From positions 1 to 8,167 of the forward strand of contig CAKSSZ010000060.1 of NCBI GenBank assembly GCA_934489915.1: DNA of 8,167 bases. Direction: 5' to 3'. The first letter of the stretch is position 1. Each line of letters starts with the position of its first letter. The notes under the pieces were generated by a model. The model searched no databases, was not told the origin of the DNA, and was given only the letters and a program-made list of their open reading frames with translations. Both the position numbers and the translations under genes were made by a program. This document shows positions 1 to 5,873 of this stretch, in pieces. The DNA comes from an uncultured Clostridia bacterium. GTDB lineage: Bacteria > Bacillota > Clostridia > HGM11514.

Positions 1-2494
1 CGGTGATCTGATTTTCTACTTTTTCAGAATCATATTCATATACCACTGCTTTGTCAATGGCGTAGTTTGCGGTGTCTGCTCCATTGACGGAAACGTTGAT
101 GGAGTTTGCAAACTTCCGCATTACCTTACCGTAAACGGTGGAGGTGTCTTTGTCCAATTCTTTGATGGCTTCGGTTTCTTTTTCCTCTGCACGGAAGAGA
201 ATTTCAAACTCATCAATTTCATCCTTGGCATTGGTTGTGAAGCGAATGATGTCGCCCTGCTGGAGCGCCTTCCCTTCGTTGTCTACAAAGAAGCTGTCGT
301 CAGTTGCATTCTTTTCGATCAACTTTCCGTCCTGATACGCATACAGCTTTTCTACGGTAACCTTGTCTGCGTTCTGAGTCTGAGCAATGGAGTCTACTAC
401 AGCCAGAGAGGTTTCCCCGCTGATGACGCCGTCGGAGTTGGTGATGACGATTACCTTTGCGGTCAGGTCATCTTCAACGTCGTAGAGTACGGCGTCGTAC
501 TGGTTCTTATCTACCAGCATGGAGCGATCCCGAACAGCGTAGGAGGTGTCATCCTTTGCGGAAGCGGGAATGTCAAAGATGACAGTGGATTCTGCCACAT
601 TGTATTTTCCCAGCTTGTTTACGTTTGCCCGATATTCTGCGTCGTTCAATTCTGCATTCTTACCGAATACCTTGTCGTTGATGGTGCCGTCAGTCAGATC
701 TTCTGCCAAAGAGAGCACCTTCAGCTCGCCCTTTTCATTGGTTTCATAAGTGACTACCTGCTGCAGAGCGTCGCCCTGTGCGTCCACTACCTTCGCCAAT
801 ACTTCGGAAGGCTTTAAGCCGCTCTTGCTGTTTAAGGTCATCTTTTCAGCACCGTCCAGCTCAATCCGTTCTCCCTTAGCGGTCAGCAGGCTGAATTTTG
901 CATTTCTGCCTGAGGTGGTGGAATAAGCGTCATACAGGTACGCATACTGATCGGCATATCTGGTCTTGTTGTCCACGGCTGCAATCTTGCCGAAGTGATC
1001 CAGATAAAATACGCCTTCGTCATCCAACGCAATGTTCTTGGTGTAGTTGGAGGCTACTTTATACTTTTTGCCGTCTACATACACATAGTTTTTGGAAAGC
1101 TCTGTTACCTTTCCTTCTACCGATTCGGAGGATACCATGACGTGGAGCGCTTTTCCGTCCAGGCTCTTGGCAACGGAGAGTACATCCCATTCCTTCAGAT
1201 CGGCGAAATTGAAGTTTGCACCGCTCTTGGTCAGTGTGAATTTCACAGTCTTGTCATTCGGATCCAGAGCAATGGGATCCTGGTCATACTTGTCAAATAC
1301 CTTATAGCTTACGGTGGAAATCTCGTCAACAACCATGTTTTCATAGTTGGTAACATTCACGATTTCATAGATATCGTCCCGATTGGAGTCAATCAGCTGT
1401 ACCATACCGTTTACACTGCCGTCAACCGGTTTTGCCAAGGTGGCGTCAAAGGCGGTGACAACACCGTTGTAAATCATCACTGCATTTTCGCTGATGTTTG
1501 CAATCTGAGTCTTTTTATCCGTGTCCTTGTTTTCCCAATATTCCACCTTGCGGGCTCCTTCACCGGTGATTGCAACAATGTTTTCGCCGTCAACGGTGAT
1601 TTCAGACATGGCCTTCTGATCAGGCAGTGCCAGCAAAATTTCATTTTCGCCGGAAGATTTGTTTTCCTTATACAAATACATCACCTGATAACCCAGCAAA
1701 GAGGTAGCGGTACCGGTTAAATCATTGTAAATGGAATCGTTGATTTCAACCTGATTGTCCTTCAAGGAAGAGTTAGCGCCGTTTAACCGAGTAAACATAT
1801 TTGCGGTAATTTGGCCATATTCCTTGGTTACATTTAAGGTATCTTTCAAAATGGTCTTTTCGCCTACTTCAAATGTGGGCACGCTGCCGTAGCCTGTCTG
1901 CTCCATCATTTTAATTTCCAGAGCATTTTCTGCCATGGTAGCGATCAGACCGCGGGTTGCGTTTCCTTCCAGATTCTTGATTCCTTCAAACAGTCCGATG
2001 GAGCTTGCGGTAATCATATATCCGGTAGGGAAGCCCCCGTTGCTGACAGCACGGTTTTCATAGCCTAACATCTTGGTGAAAATTACGGCTGCTTCCTGAA
2101 CGGTAATCTGATCGTCCGGGCGGAAATTCACGCCGTCGTCACCGACGACTAACTTCTGAGAAGCGGCAACATTAATATAGCCGTTTGCCCAGTGACCGTC
2201 TACAACGTCCTGGAAGGTTTTCTGAGAGGCAAACCCGGCGGCCAGGCTGTCCAGCCCCAGGGTACGCACCGCAACGGTAGCGACCTCTGATCTTAAAATA
2301 TCGTCTCCGGGTCTGAAATCGCCGGTGCCGTAATCGCCGACCATGATATTCAGCGCACCCAGAATTGCTGCGGTGGATTCATATTCCGTTCCCTTCACGT
2401 CTTCCGATACCTGGAAGGCGGAAACAGGAAGGAACAGACTCATCATCATAACAGCAATGACTGCAAGAGATACTGCTTTTTTGAGTTTCGACAT
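1..2494 (-). CDS. SLH-domain surface protein, C-terminus cut by window edge
   Basis: Open for 831 codons with no stop before the left edge, so partial. The ATG at 2494-2492 follows AGGAGG (2508-2503) at 8 bases. Residues 1-26 form a signal peptide: MSKLKK, a hydrophobic stretch, then a likely signal peptidase I site after PVSA. Three SLH-type repeats follow: about 32-80 (core GDFRPGDDILRSEVA), 94-144 (FQDVVDGHWANGYI, then FRPDDQITVQEAA) and a weaker one at 146-197 (ending NATRGLIATMAENAL). From about 200 onward the protein is beta-rich and acidic. It includes ADLKEWDVLSVAKSLDG (431-447) and KALQQGDIIRF (742-752), which resemble the modules of the divergent neighbour. SLH domains of Gram-positive bacteria bind secondary cell-wall polymers, so a surface or S-layer role is expected. 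I cannot name the C-terminal part. SLH identity is firm; the exact function is unknown. Confidence 0.9.
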   Translation of the reverse strand, partial: MSKLKKAVSLAVIAVMMMSLFLPVSAFQVSEDVKGTEYESTAAILGALNIMVGDYGTGDFRPGDDILRSEVATVAVRTLGLDSLAAGFASQKTFQDVVDGHWANGYINVAASQKLVVGDDGVNFRPDDQITVQEAAVIFTKMLGYENRAVSNGGFPTGYMITASSIGLFEGIKNLEGNATRGLIATMAENALEIKMMEQTGYGSVPTFEVGEKTILKDTLNVTKEYGQITANMFTRLNGANSSLKDNQVEINDSIYNDLTGTATSLLGYQVMYLYKENKSSGENEILLALPDQKAMSEITVDGENIVAITGEGARKVEYWENKDTDKKTQIANISENAVMIYNGVVTAFDATLAKPVDGSVNGMVQLIDSNRDDIYEIVNVTNYENMVVDEISTVSYKVFDKYDQDPIALDPNDKTVKFTLTKSGANFNFADLKEWDVLSVAKSLDGKALHVMVSSESVEGKVTELSKNYVYVDGKKYKVASNYTKNIALDDEGVFYLDHFGKIAAVDNKTRYADQYAYLYDAYSTTSGRNAKFSLLTAKGERIELDGAEKMTLNSKSGLKPSEVLAKVVDAQGDALQQVVTYETNEKGELKVLSLAEDLTDGTINDKVFGKNAELNDAEYRANVNKLGKYNVAESTVIFDIPASAKDDTSYAVRDRSMLVDKNQYDAVLYDVEDDLTAKVIVITNSDGVISGETSLAVVDSIAQTQNADKVTVEKLYAYQDGKLIEKNATDDSFFVDNEGKALQQGDIIRFTTNAKDEIDEFEILFRAEEKETEAIKELDKDTSTVYGKVMRKFANSINVSVNGADTANYAIDKAVVYEYDSEKVENQIT

Positions 2495-2526
2495 GTTTAC
2501 TTCCTCCTATAAAATAGTTTTGTGGG

Positions 2527-2546
2527 GGGAGCCGTTTATGGCTCCC
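2527..2546 (-). promoter_or_regulatory. 5' leader hairpin upstream of the SLH gene
   Basis: GGGAGCC (2527-2533) and GGCTCCC (2540-2546) form a perfect 7-bp GC-rich stem with a 6-base loop. In the minus-strand mRNA the hairpin ends 18 bases before the AGGAGG of the SLH gene. It is not followed by a U-run, so it is not a simple terminator. It could stabilise the message or affect ribosome access (inference). Confidence 0.5.
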
Positions 2547-2554
2547 AGTACTCT

Positions 2555-2654
2555 TGTGGTTGTTTCTCTGTTTCCATAAAAGATTAACAGAGCCTGTATT
2601 CTATGGGCGGAAAACAAATGGTATCGTTTCTTGTACTGCGTTATGTCAACCACA
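2555..2654 (-). promoter_or_regulatory. Candidate folded 5' UTR of the minus-strand SLH gene
   Basis: TGTGGTTG (2555-2562) is the exact reverse complement of CAACCACA (2647-2654), giving an 8-bp long-range stem. It encloses a second perfect 7-bp hairpin, CTCTGTT (2566-2572) with AACAGAG (2586-2592). The outer stem begins almost exactly where transcription is predicted to start (about 2654, from the -10 box at 2661-2666), so the very 5' end of the mRNA would be paired. The nearby hairpin at 2527-2546 would complete a leader of about 160 nt. I do not recognise a known riboswitch class. Confidence 0.35.
2620..2649 (-). promoter_or_regulatory. Possible second promoter for the minus-strand SLH gene
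   Basis: A perfect -35 TTGACA lies at 2649-2644 on the minus strand. The best -10 at a suitable distance is poor (GATACC, 2625-2620, spacer 18). The -35 match alone is weak evidence, and the site overlaps the long-range stem described for the leader. Confidence 0.2.
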
Positions 2655-2672
2655 TGCTCTATTGTAAAGCAT
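2654..2672. promoter_or_regulatory. Imperfect palindrome over the -10 box, possible operator
   Basis: ATGCT (2654-2658) and AGCAT (2668-2672) are inverted arms of a 19-base imperfect palindrome, with 14 of 19 positions symmetric. It covers the TACAAT -10 box of the minus-strand SLH promoter, where a repressor could block RNA polymerase. No specific regulator is implied; a chance match cannot be excluded. Confidence 0.25.
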
Positions 2673-2689
2673 CCTCGGTCAAAAATCAA
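2661..2689 (-). promoter_or_regulatory. Sigma-A-like promoter for the minus-strand SLH gene
   Basis: Read on the minus strand, -35 TTGATT (2689-2684) is followed by a 17-base spacer and -10 TACAAT (2666-2661). This predicts transcription from about 2654 and a leader of about 160 nt before the ATG at 2494. A T8 run (2706-2713; an A-tract on the minus strand) lies just upstream and could act as an UP element. Confidence 0.55.
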
Positions 2690-2784
2690 GCTGTAAATTG
2701 TGGGATTTTTTTTAACAAAAACCGGAAATGCAATCAGCGGGATTACAAACGTGTTAAGTTTTGTTTAAAAAACAGGAAAAACTC
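2690..2784. other. AT-rich spacer between the divergent SLH promoters
   Basis: This stretch separates the -35 boxes of the two SLH genes and holds no gene. It is AT-rich, with T8 at 2706-2713 and near-complementary segments TTTAACAAAA and TTTTGTTTAA. Such tracts often bend DNA or serve as UP elements. No clear operator was seen in it. Confidence 0.4.
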
Positions 2785-2813
2785 TTTACAGACAGGAAGA
2801 ATTATGGCATGAT
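2785..2813 (+). promoter_or_regulatory. Probable promoter for the plus-strand SLH gene
   Basis: -35 TTTACA (2785-2790), a 17-base spacer and -10 CATGAT (2808-2813) preceded by TGG, so an extended -10 compensates for the 4-of-6 hexamer. Transcription would start at about 2820, leaving a leader of about 148 nt. TATAAG at 2813-2818 is an alternative -10 but lacks a -35 at the right distance. Confidence 0.45.
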
Positions 2814-2835
2814 ATAAGTAATAAAGTCTTGATTT

Positions 2836-2947
2836 GGGGAAATTCCCCGTGATTTTGGCAAAATTTTTTTGCGGGATTAAATTTTGCCTTCTGCCTCTCT
2901 TAAAATTCATTGCCCTGCCGGTAAGAGAGCGCAAACGATTTGCAGGG
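2836..2947 (+). promoter_or_regulatory. Structured leader with possible pseudoknot, plus-strand SLH gene
   Basis: Several exact inverted repeats lie in tandem. (1) GGGGAAATTCCCC at 2836-2848. (2) GGCAAAATTT (2857-2866) with AAATTTTGCC (2879-2888), 10 bp. (3) CTCTCTTA (2895-2902) with TAAGAGAG (2922-2929), 8 bp. (4) CCCTGC (2913-2918), inside the loop of stem 3, with GCAGGG (2942-2947), 6 bp. Stems 3 and 4 interlock as an H-type pseudoknot ending 6 bases before the AGGAGG. A small hairpin GCAAA/TTTGC (2931-2943) competes with stem 4. This arrangement could gate translation. It matches no riboswitch consensus that I recall. Confidence 0.4.
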
Positions 2948-2953
2948 TGAAAA

Positions 2954-2959
2954 AGGAGG
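2954..2959 (+). promoter_or_regulatory. Ribosome binding site setting the SLH start
   Basis: AGGAGG lies 8 bases before the ATG at 2968. The frame extends upstream to a TTG at 2884, but that start has no such site and would put about 28 charged residues ahead of the signal peptide. The ATG at 2971 would be spaced 11 bases, so 2968 is preferred. Confidence 0.85.
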
Positions 2960-2967
2960 TTTTACCT

Positions 2968-4785
2968 ATGATGAAAAAAGTGATTTCAGCGGTGTTAATC
3001 GCAGGGTTGCTGCTTTCCTGCGTTCTGTCGGCGGGTGCAGCATCCAAGTTTACCGATTTGAATGATTCGGCTTGGGATTGGGCAAGAGAATCAATTGACG
3101 CCATGACGGAGCAAGGCTTGATTGCCGGTTACAGTGAAAATACCTTCGGTCCCGCTGATGGCGTGACCACATTGCAGGCAATGCTGTTTATGTCCCGGAT
3201 TATCGGGTTTTATGAACCGATCAACAGCCAGGTGCTAAAACAGGCTAACGCATTGTACGGTTCCTTTTTGTCCGGTTATTCTTTGAAAAATCAAAATGAA
3301 ATTGCACTGCTCATGTATTACGGCGTGTTCAGTGAGAGCGAATTAAAAAGTTATCTGGCTGCTTCCAAAATCAATCAGCCTTTAAAGCGGTATGAAGCTG
3401 CTATTTTCCTGACCAAAACGGCCGGCGCCGAAAAGACGGTTTCCTCTGCGGGGAACCCCAGCTTTGCAGACGCCTCTGAAATTCCGGCGAATGCGAGAAG
3501 CTACGTGGCCTATGTGGTAAAGCAGGGCTATATGGTAGGCTTGAGTGACGCTCAGTTCGGCGGCTCTCAAACGGTCAACAGAGCGCAAATGGCTGCCATG
3601 CTTTACCGTGTGATTAAGGATTTAAATATTTCTTATATTTCCGGCGAGGCGGTTAAGACTACTTCCAATTCGGTTTCTGTCTCGGTTTCCGGAGCTTCCA
3701 AAGCATATGAAATTCCTGCCGGCGCCGAGGTTCGGGTAAACGGTGTGATTCGTTCCCTGGATCAGATCAGCATTGGGGATTCTGTGATTCTGAAGTATAT
3801 GAATGGATCTATTCGGTATGTGGATGTATTTACGGCAGATGTGGACAGCACCGGAGAGGGGTATGTTTCTGCCAAAAAAACCGGTGTGGCGAATGCACTG
3901 AATGTTGTGCTGAAGGATTCCTCCGAAAGCAAGGAATTTGAATTAACAGAGGATTGCAAGATTTTTTATGAATCCTCCGAGGTGAAGTTTGATGATATTC
4001 TGGTAGGGGATAATGTAACCTTGTCCTTCCAGAACGGGAAGATTTGCAAGGTATTGATTCAAAAACGTTCTGATACGGTGACATCTGTTGATTTTGTTCG
4101 GGTTGTGTATGAGCCGGAAATTACATTGGTGGTAAAAACCTCTGCCGGTGCGGAGCGTACCTTCCTGATGGCAGATCAGGTGAGCGTTCGGAAAAACTCC
4201 AGAGGAGTTGATCTGAAGGACTTGCTGCCCGGGGATAACCTGACCCTCACTTTGACCAAAAACAAGGTCAGTGCCATTTCGGCAACCAGCCACGGCAGCA
4301 GCACCAGCGGTACAATTGAAGCGATTTTGATTTCTGCCGAACCTTCTATCACCGTGAATAACGGAAAAACCTCTTCCACCTTTGCAGTGACCAACGGAAC
4401 TGTGATCACGGTAGATGGAAAAGAGGGTACAATTTATGATTTAAAGCTCGGTTATGCGGTGGATGTCTCCATTGAAAGCGACACGGTGACTAAGATTACA
4501 ACGAAGGTTGTGCAAACCAGCAACACCCTGATGGGTACGGTGGATTCTGTCAATTCCAACTACGGGTTCCTCAATATCTATGCTTCGGATGCGGCAACGG
4601 GGACGACGGAGAAGGTTCAGGTCTTTACCAAGAAAAATAACGGTACCAAGATTATTGATAATAAAAATAACGGCAACACCAGAGCGCTGAAAAATGTGGT
4701 ATCCGGCGAGTCTGTTTTGATTACCGGCGTAAAGCAGGCTGATGGGAGCTTTGAAGCGTCCACCATTATTATCTTAGCGGATTAA
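2968..4785 (+). CDS. SLH-domain protein with five tandem beta-rich modules
   Basis: 605 residues. Residues 1-25 form a signal peptide (MMKK, a hydrophobic core, then SAGAA); LLSC at 15-18 is a weak lipobox-like alternative. Three SLH-like repeats follow: 27-80 (KFTDLNDSAWDWARESIDAM), about 105-153 (ending LKRYEAAIFLTKTAG) and 166-216 (SFADASEIPANARSYVAYVV, ending VNRAQMAAMLYRVI). SLH repeats usually tether exported proteins to wall polymers. From about 226 to 602 there are five beta-rich modules. Each carries a 'L..(I/V/L).G(D/Y/E).V.(L/V)' core at 264-275, 341-352, 416-427, 489-500 and 574-585, followed by a turn and a strand. The pattern resembles DUF5666/OB-like small barrels, but that is only a visual comparison. 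No catalytic motif was seen. The gene is divergent from another SLH gene and convergent with araC. It is probably a surface structural or adhesive protein. Confidence 0.9.
   Translation: MMKKVISAVLIAGLLLSCVLSAGAASKFTDLNDSAWDWARESIDAMTEQGLIAGYSENTFGPADGVTTLQAMLFMSRIIGFYEPINSQVLKQANALYGSFLSGYSLKNQNEIALLMYYGVFSESELKSYLAASKINQPLKRYEAAIFLTKTAGAEKTVSSAGNPSFADASEIPANARSYVAYVVKQGYMVGLSDAQFGGSQTVNRAQMAAMLYRVIKDLNISYISGEAVKTTSNSVSVSVSGASKAYEIPAGAEVRVNGVIRSLDQISIGDSVILKYMNGSIRYVDVFTADVDSTGEGYVSAKKTGVANALNVVLKDSSESKEFELTEDCKIFYESSEVKFDDILVGDNVTLSFQNGKICKVLIQKRSDTVTSVDFVRVVYEPEITLVVKTSAGAERTFLMADQVSVRKNSRGVDLKDLLPGDNLTLTLTKNKVSAISATSHGSSTSGTIEAILISAEPSITVNNGKTSSTFAVTNGTVITVDGKEGTIYDLKLGYAVDVSIESDTVTKITTKVVQTSNTLMGTVDSVNSNYGFLNIYASDAATGTTEKVQVFTKKNNGTKIIDNKNNGNTRALKNVVSGESVLITGVKQADGSFEASTIIILAD
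3643..4773 (+). repeat. Five diverged protein-level repeats of about 75 residues
   Basis: These encode residues 226-602 of the SLH protein. The GD (or GY, GE) pair of each module falls at residues 270, 347, 422, 495 and 580, so spacings are 77, 75, 73 and 85. Example cores are ISIGDSVILKYMNG, ILVGDNVTLSFQNG and LLPGDNLTLTLTKN. The similarity is visible only in protein; the DNA has diverged, which argues for old duplication. The last two modules are the most divergent. Confidence 0.65.
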
Positions 4786-4810
4786 AATCAAAGTGCGTAG
4801 ACTGTAAAAC

Positions 4811-4855
4811 AAATACGGCTCCGAATGAGGACATCTTCGGAGACCGTATTTTTTT
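4811..4855. terminator. Rho-independent terminator, probably bidirectional
   Basis: A 15-base arm (4811-4825) pairs with 4836-4851, with a single bulged A and a 10-base loop. A T7 run (4849-4855) follows on the plus strand, ending the SLH transcript 26 bases after its stop. On the minus strand the same stem is followed by TTTGTTTT, so it could also terminate araC, whose stop is 44 bases away. The two genes converge here. Confidence 0.85.
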
Positions 4856-4898
4856 GCCATTTGTGCGCTTGTAGCGTTGCGGAACTTGCAAGATTTTA

Positions 4899-5705
4899 TT
4901 ATTTTTTATGCTTACTTCGATAGCGGGAGGGGGAAAGTCCCATGCTTTTTTGAAATACCCGGCTAAAGTATAAGGGGTCTGAAAAGTGACATAATACGGC
5001 AATCTCCCCAATGGATAATGTAGATTCCAGTAAGAGACGTTCTGCCTTTTCCAATGCCTGCTGCCGTACATAGGCATGGGGAGTGGTATGAAAGCTTTCC
5101 CGGAACATCCGGATAAAGTGGTAAGGGCTTAAATTTGCCATGGCTGCGTATTCCGAAACGGTGCGGGGCGCTTCCTCATGCATGGCTTCCAGCACCGGCC
5201 GAAATCGGTTATGATAGCCGTCGTTCAGCCGGTTCGGGACGGTGGCGATCAGCGTAGCCGCCAGGGATGAAATCAGCGTTTCGTTCGGCTTGGGGGAATG
5301 GCATTCCCGAATCATTTGTCTGCATATGGTAGGGAATTCAAAAAAACCTTCTGTATGATAACAAAACTCCTGCAACCCCAGAGAGGATAGCATTGGCTCC
5401 ATCAACGTTCCCGAACAGTGAAACCAAAAGAAAGAAACGGTATGACCGCGGGCGGCATGATAGATTTGAGGCTGACCGGGGCGAAATAAAATAACATCAC
5501 CGGCGGTGCATTGCATCGGTTGCCCGTTGTAACACTCTATGGTGCCGTCTGCTATGTATAAAAACTGATAATCCTTCCGCCCTTGCTTTCGGTTTACTTG
5601 CAGCTCTGTTCCGGTTTTTTGATTATAACCGCAATTATTGACATAGAGCGGTATAGAAACGGATTGATCGGAGGAAACCGTGTTTCTGCCAAATTCTATT
5701 TTCAT
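4899..5705 (-). CDS. AraC-family transcriptional regulator
   Basis: 268 residues, the usual size for sugar-responsive AraC/XylS regulators. Residues about 15-100 look like the cupin-type ligand-binding domain (FLYIADGTIEC, then AGDVILFRPGQPQIYH). The C-terminal DNA-binding domain has two helix-turn-helix units, at about 183-205 (VSEYAAMANLSPYHFIRMF) and 232-263 (IGEIAVLCHFSDPLYFSRVF, then the family signature GLSPSRYR). I chose the ATG at 5705 because AGGTGAT lies 6 bases upstream and because a strong promoter sits at 5730-5758. That promoter would lie inside the gene if the upstream in-frame ATG at 5780 were used. The gene is divergent from a GH2 glycosidase, which is its most likely target. 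The inducing sugar cannot be read from the sequence. Confidence 0.93.
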   Translation of the reverse strand: MKIEFGRNTVSSDQSVSIPLYVNNCGYNQKTGTELQVNRKQGRKDYQFLYIADGTIECYNGQPMQCTAGDVILFRPGQPQIYHAARGHTVSFFWFHCSGTLMEPMLSSLGLQEFCYHTEGFFEFPTICRQMIRECHSPKPNETLISSLAATLIATVPNRLNDGYHNRFRPVLEAMHEEAPRTVSEYAAMANLSPYHFIRMFRESFHTTPHAYVRQQALEKAERLLLESTLSIGEIAVLCHFSDPLYFSRVFQKSMGLSPSRYRSKHKK

Positions 5706-5716
5706 ATCAATCACCT
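5706..5716 (-). promoter_or_regulatory. Ribosome binding site setting the araC start
   Basis: On the minus strand AGGTGAT matches the 3' part of the full AGGAGGTGAT anti-16S sequence, with 6 bases from AGGTG to the ATG at 5705. The longer frame starting at 5780 has no comparable site. Confidence 0.65.
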
Positions 5717-5729
5717 GCCTTCCTGAATC

Positions 5730-5758
5730 AGTATAGCACAAAAGAAATAAAAAATCAA
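5730..5758 (-). promoter_or_regulatory. Promoter of the araC regulator
   Basis: On the minus strand, -35 TTGATT (5758-5753), a 17-base spacer and -10 TATACT (5735-5730), with TGC directly before it as an extended -10. The predicted start is near 5723, leaving a very short leader. Position and quality fit an ATG at 5705. Confidence 0.7.
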
Positions 5759-5765
5759 CTCTTAC

Positions 5766-5789
5766 CGCAATTTTGTCCATGTTCGCAAT
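5766..5789. promoter_or_regulatory. CGCAAT direct repeat, candidate AraC operator
   Basis: CGCAAT occurs at 5766-5771 and again at 5784-5789, 18 bases start to start. AraC-family proteins commonly bind two direct half-sites about two helical turns apart, next to or overlapping a -35 box. This pair lies between the two divergent -35 boxes, ending 8 bases before that of the GH2 gene. Six-base half-sites can occur by chance. Confidence 0.35.
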
Positions 5790-5797
5790 AAAAGATA

Positions 5798-5826
5798 TTT
5801 ACCAAATCCGAAAAAGGAGGTATGAT
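5798..5826 (+). promoter_or_regulatory. Promoter of the GH2 glycosidase gene
   Basis: -35 TTTACC (5798-5803), a 17-base spacer and -10 TATGAT (5821-5826). The predicted start is near 5833, leaving a leader of about 41 nt before the ATG at 5874. The imperfect -35 fits a promoter that needs an activator. The AGGAGG at 5815-5820 lies inside the spacer and is only one base from an ATG, so it is not a working ribosome site. Confidence 0.6.
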
Positions 5827-5873
5827 AAAGGACATAGGGCTATGGTGTAAAAAATCAGGAAGGGAGAAAAAAC

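Noticed and set aside
995..1720. A 241-codon plus-strand open frame inside the minus-strand SLH gene.
   Set aside because: It lies fully antisense to a clearly coding frame with SLH repeats, has no ribosome site, and its product resembles no family. Codon bias of the real gene explains the open frame.
2603..2812. A 69-codon plus-strand frame in the divergent intergenic region.
   Set aside because: No ribosome binding site, a low-complexity product, and it covers the predicted promoters of both SLH genes.
2851..2870. ATTTT/AAAAT mini-hairpin followed by T7, as a transcription attenuator in the SLH leader.
   Set aside because: The stem is 5 A-T pairs with a 3-base loop, too weak for termination; the GC-rich palindrome is too far from the T-run.
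2743..2934. A 63-codon minus-strand frame upstream of the plus-strand SLH gene.
   Set aside because: No ribosome site, and it overlaps the inverted repeats of the leader; the frame looks accidental.
3943..4293. A 116-codon minus-strand frame inside the plus-strand SLH gene.
   Set aside because: Antisense to the repeat region with no start signal and no recognisable motif.
5718..5863. TCAGGAAGG occurs in inverted orientation in both the araC leader and the GH2 leader (5718-5726 and 5855-5863).
   Set aside because: Both copies are purine-rich sequence next to ribosome sites, so the similarity is best explained by translation signals rather than an operator.
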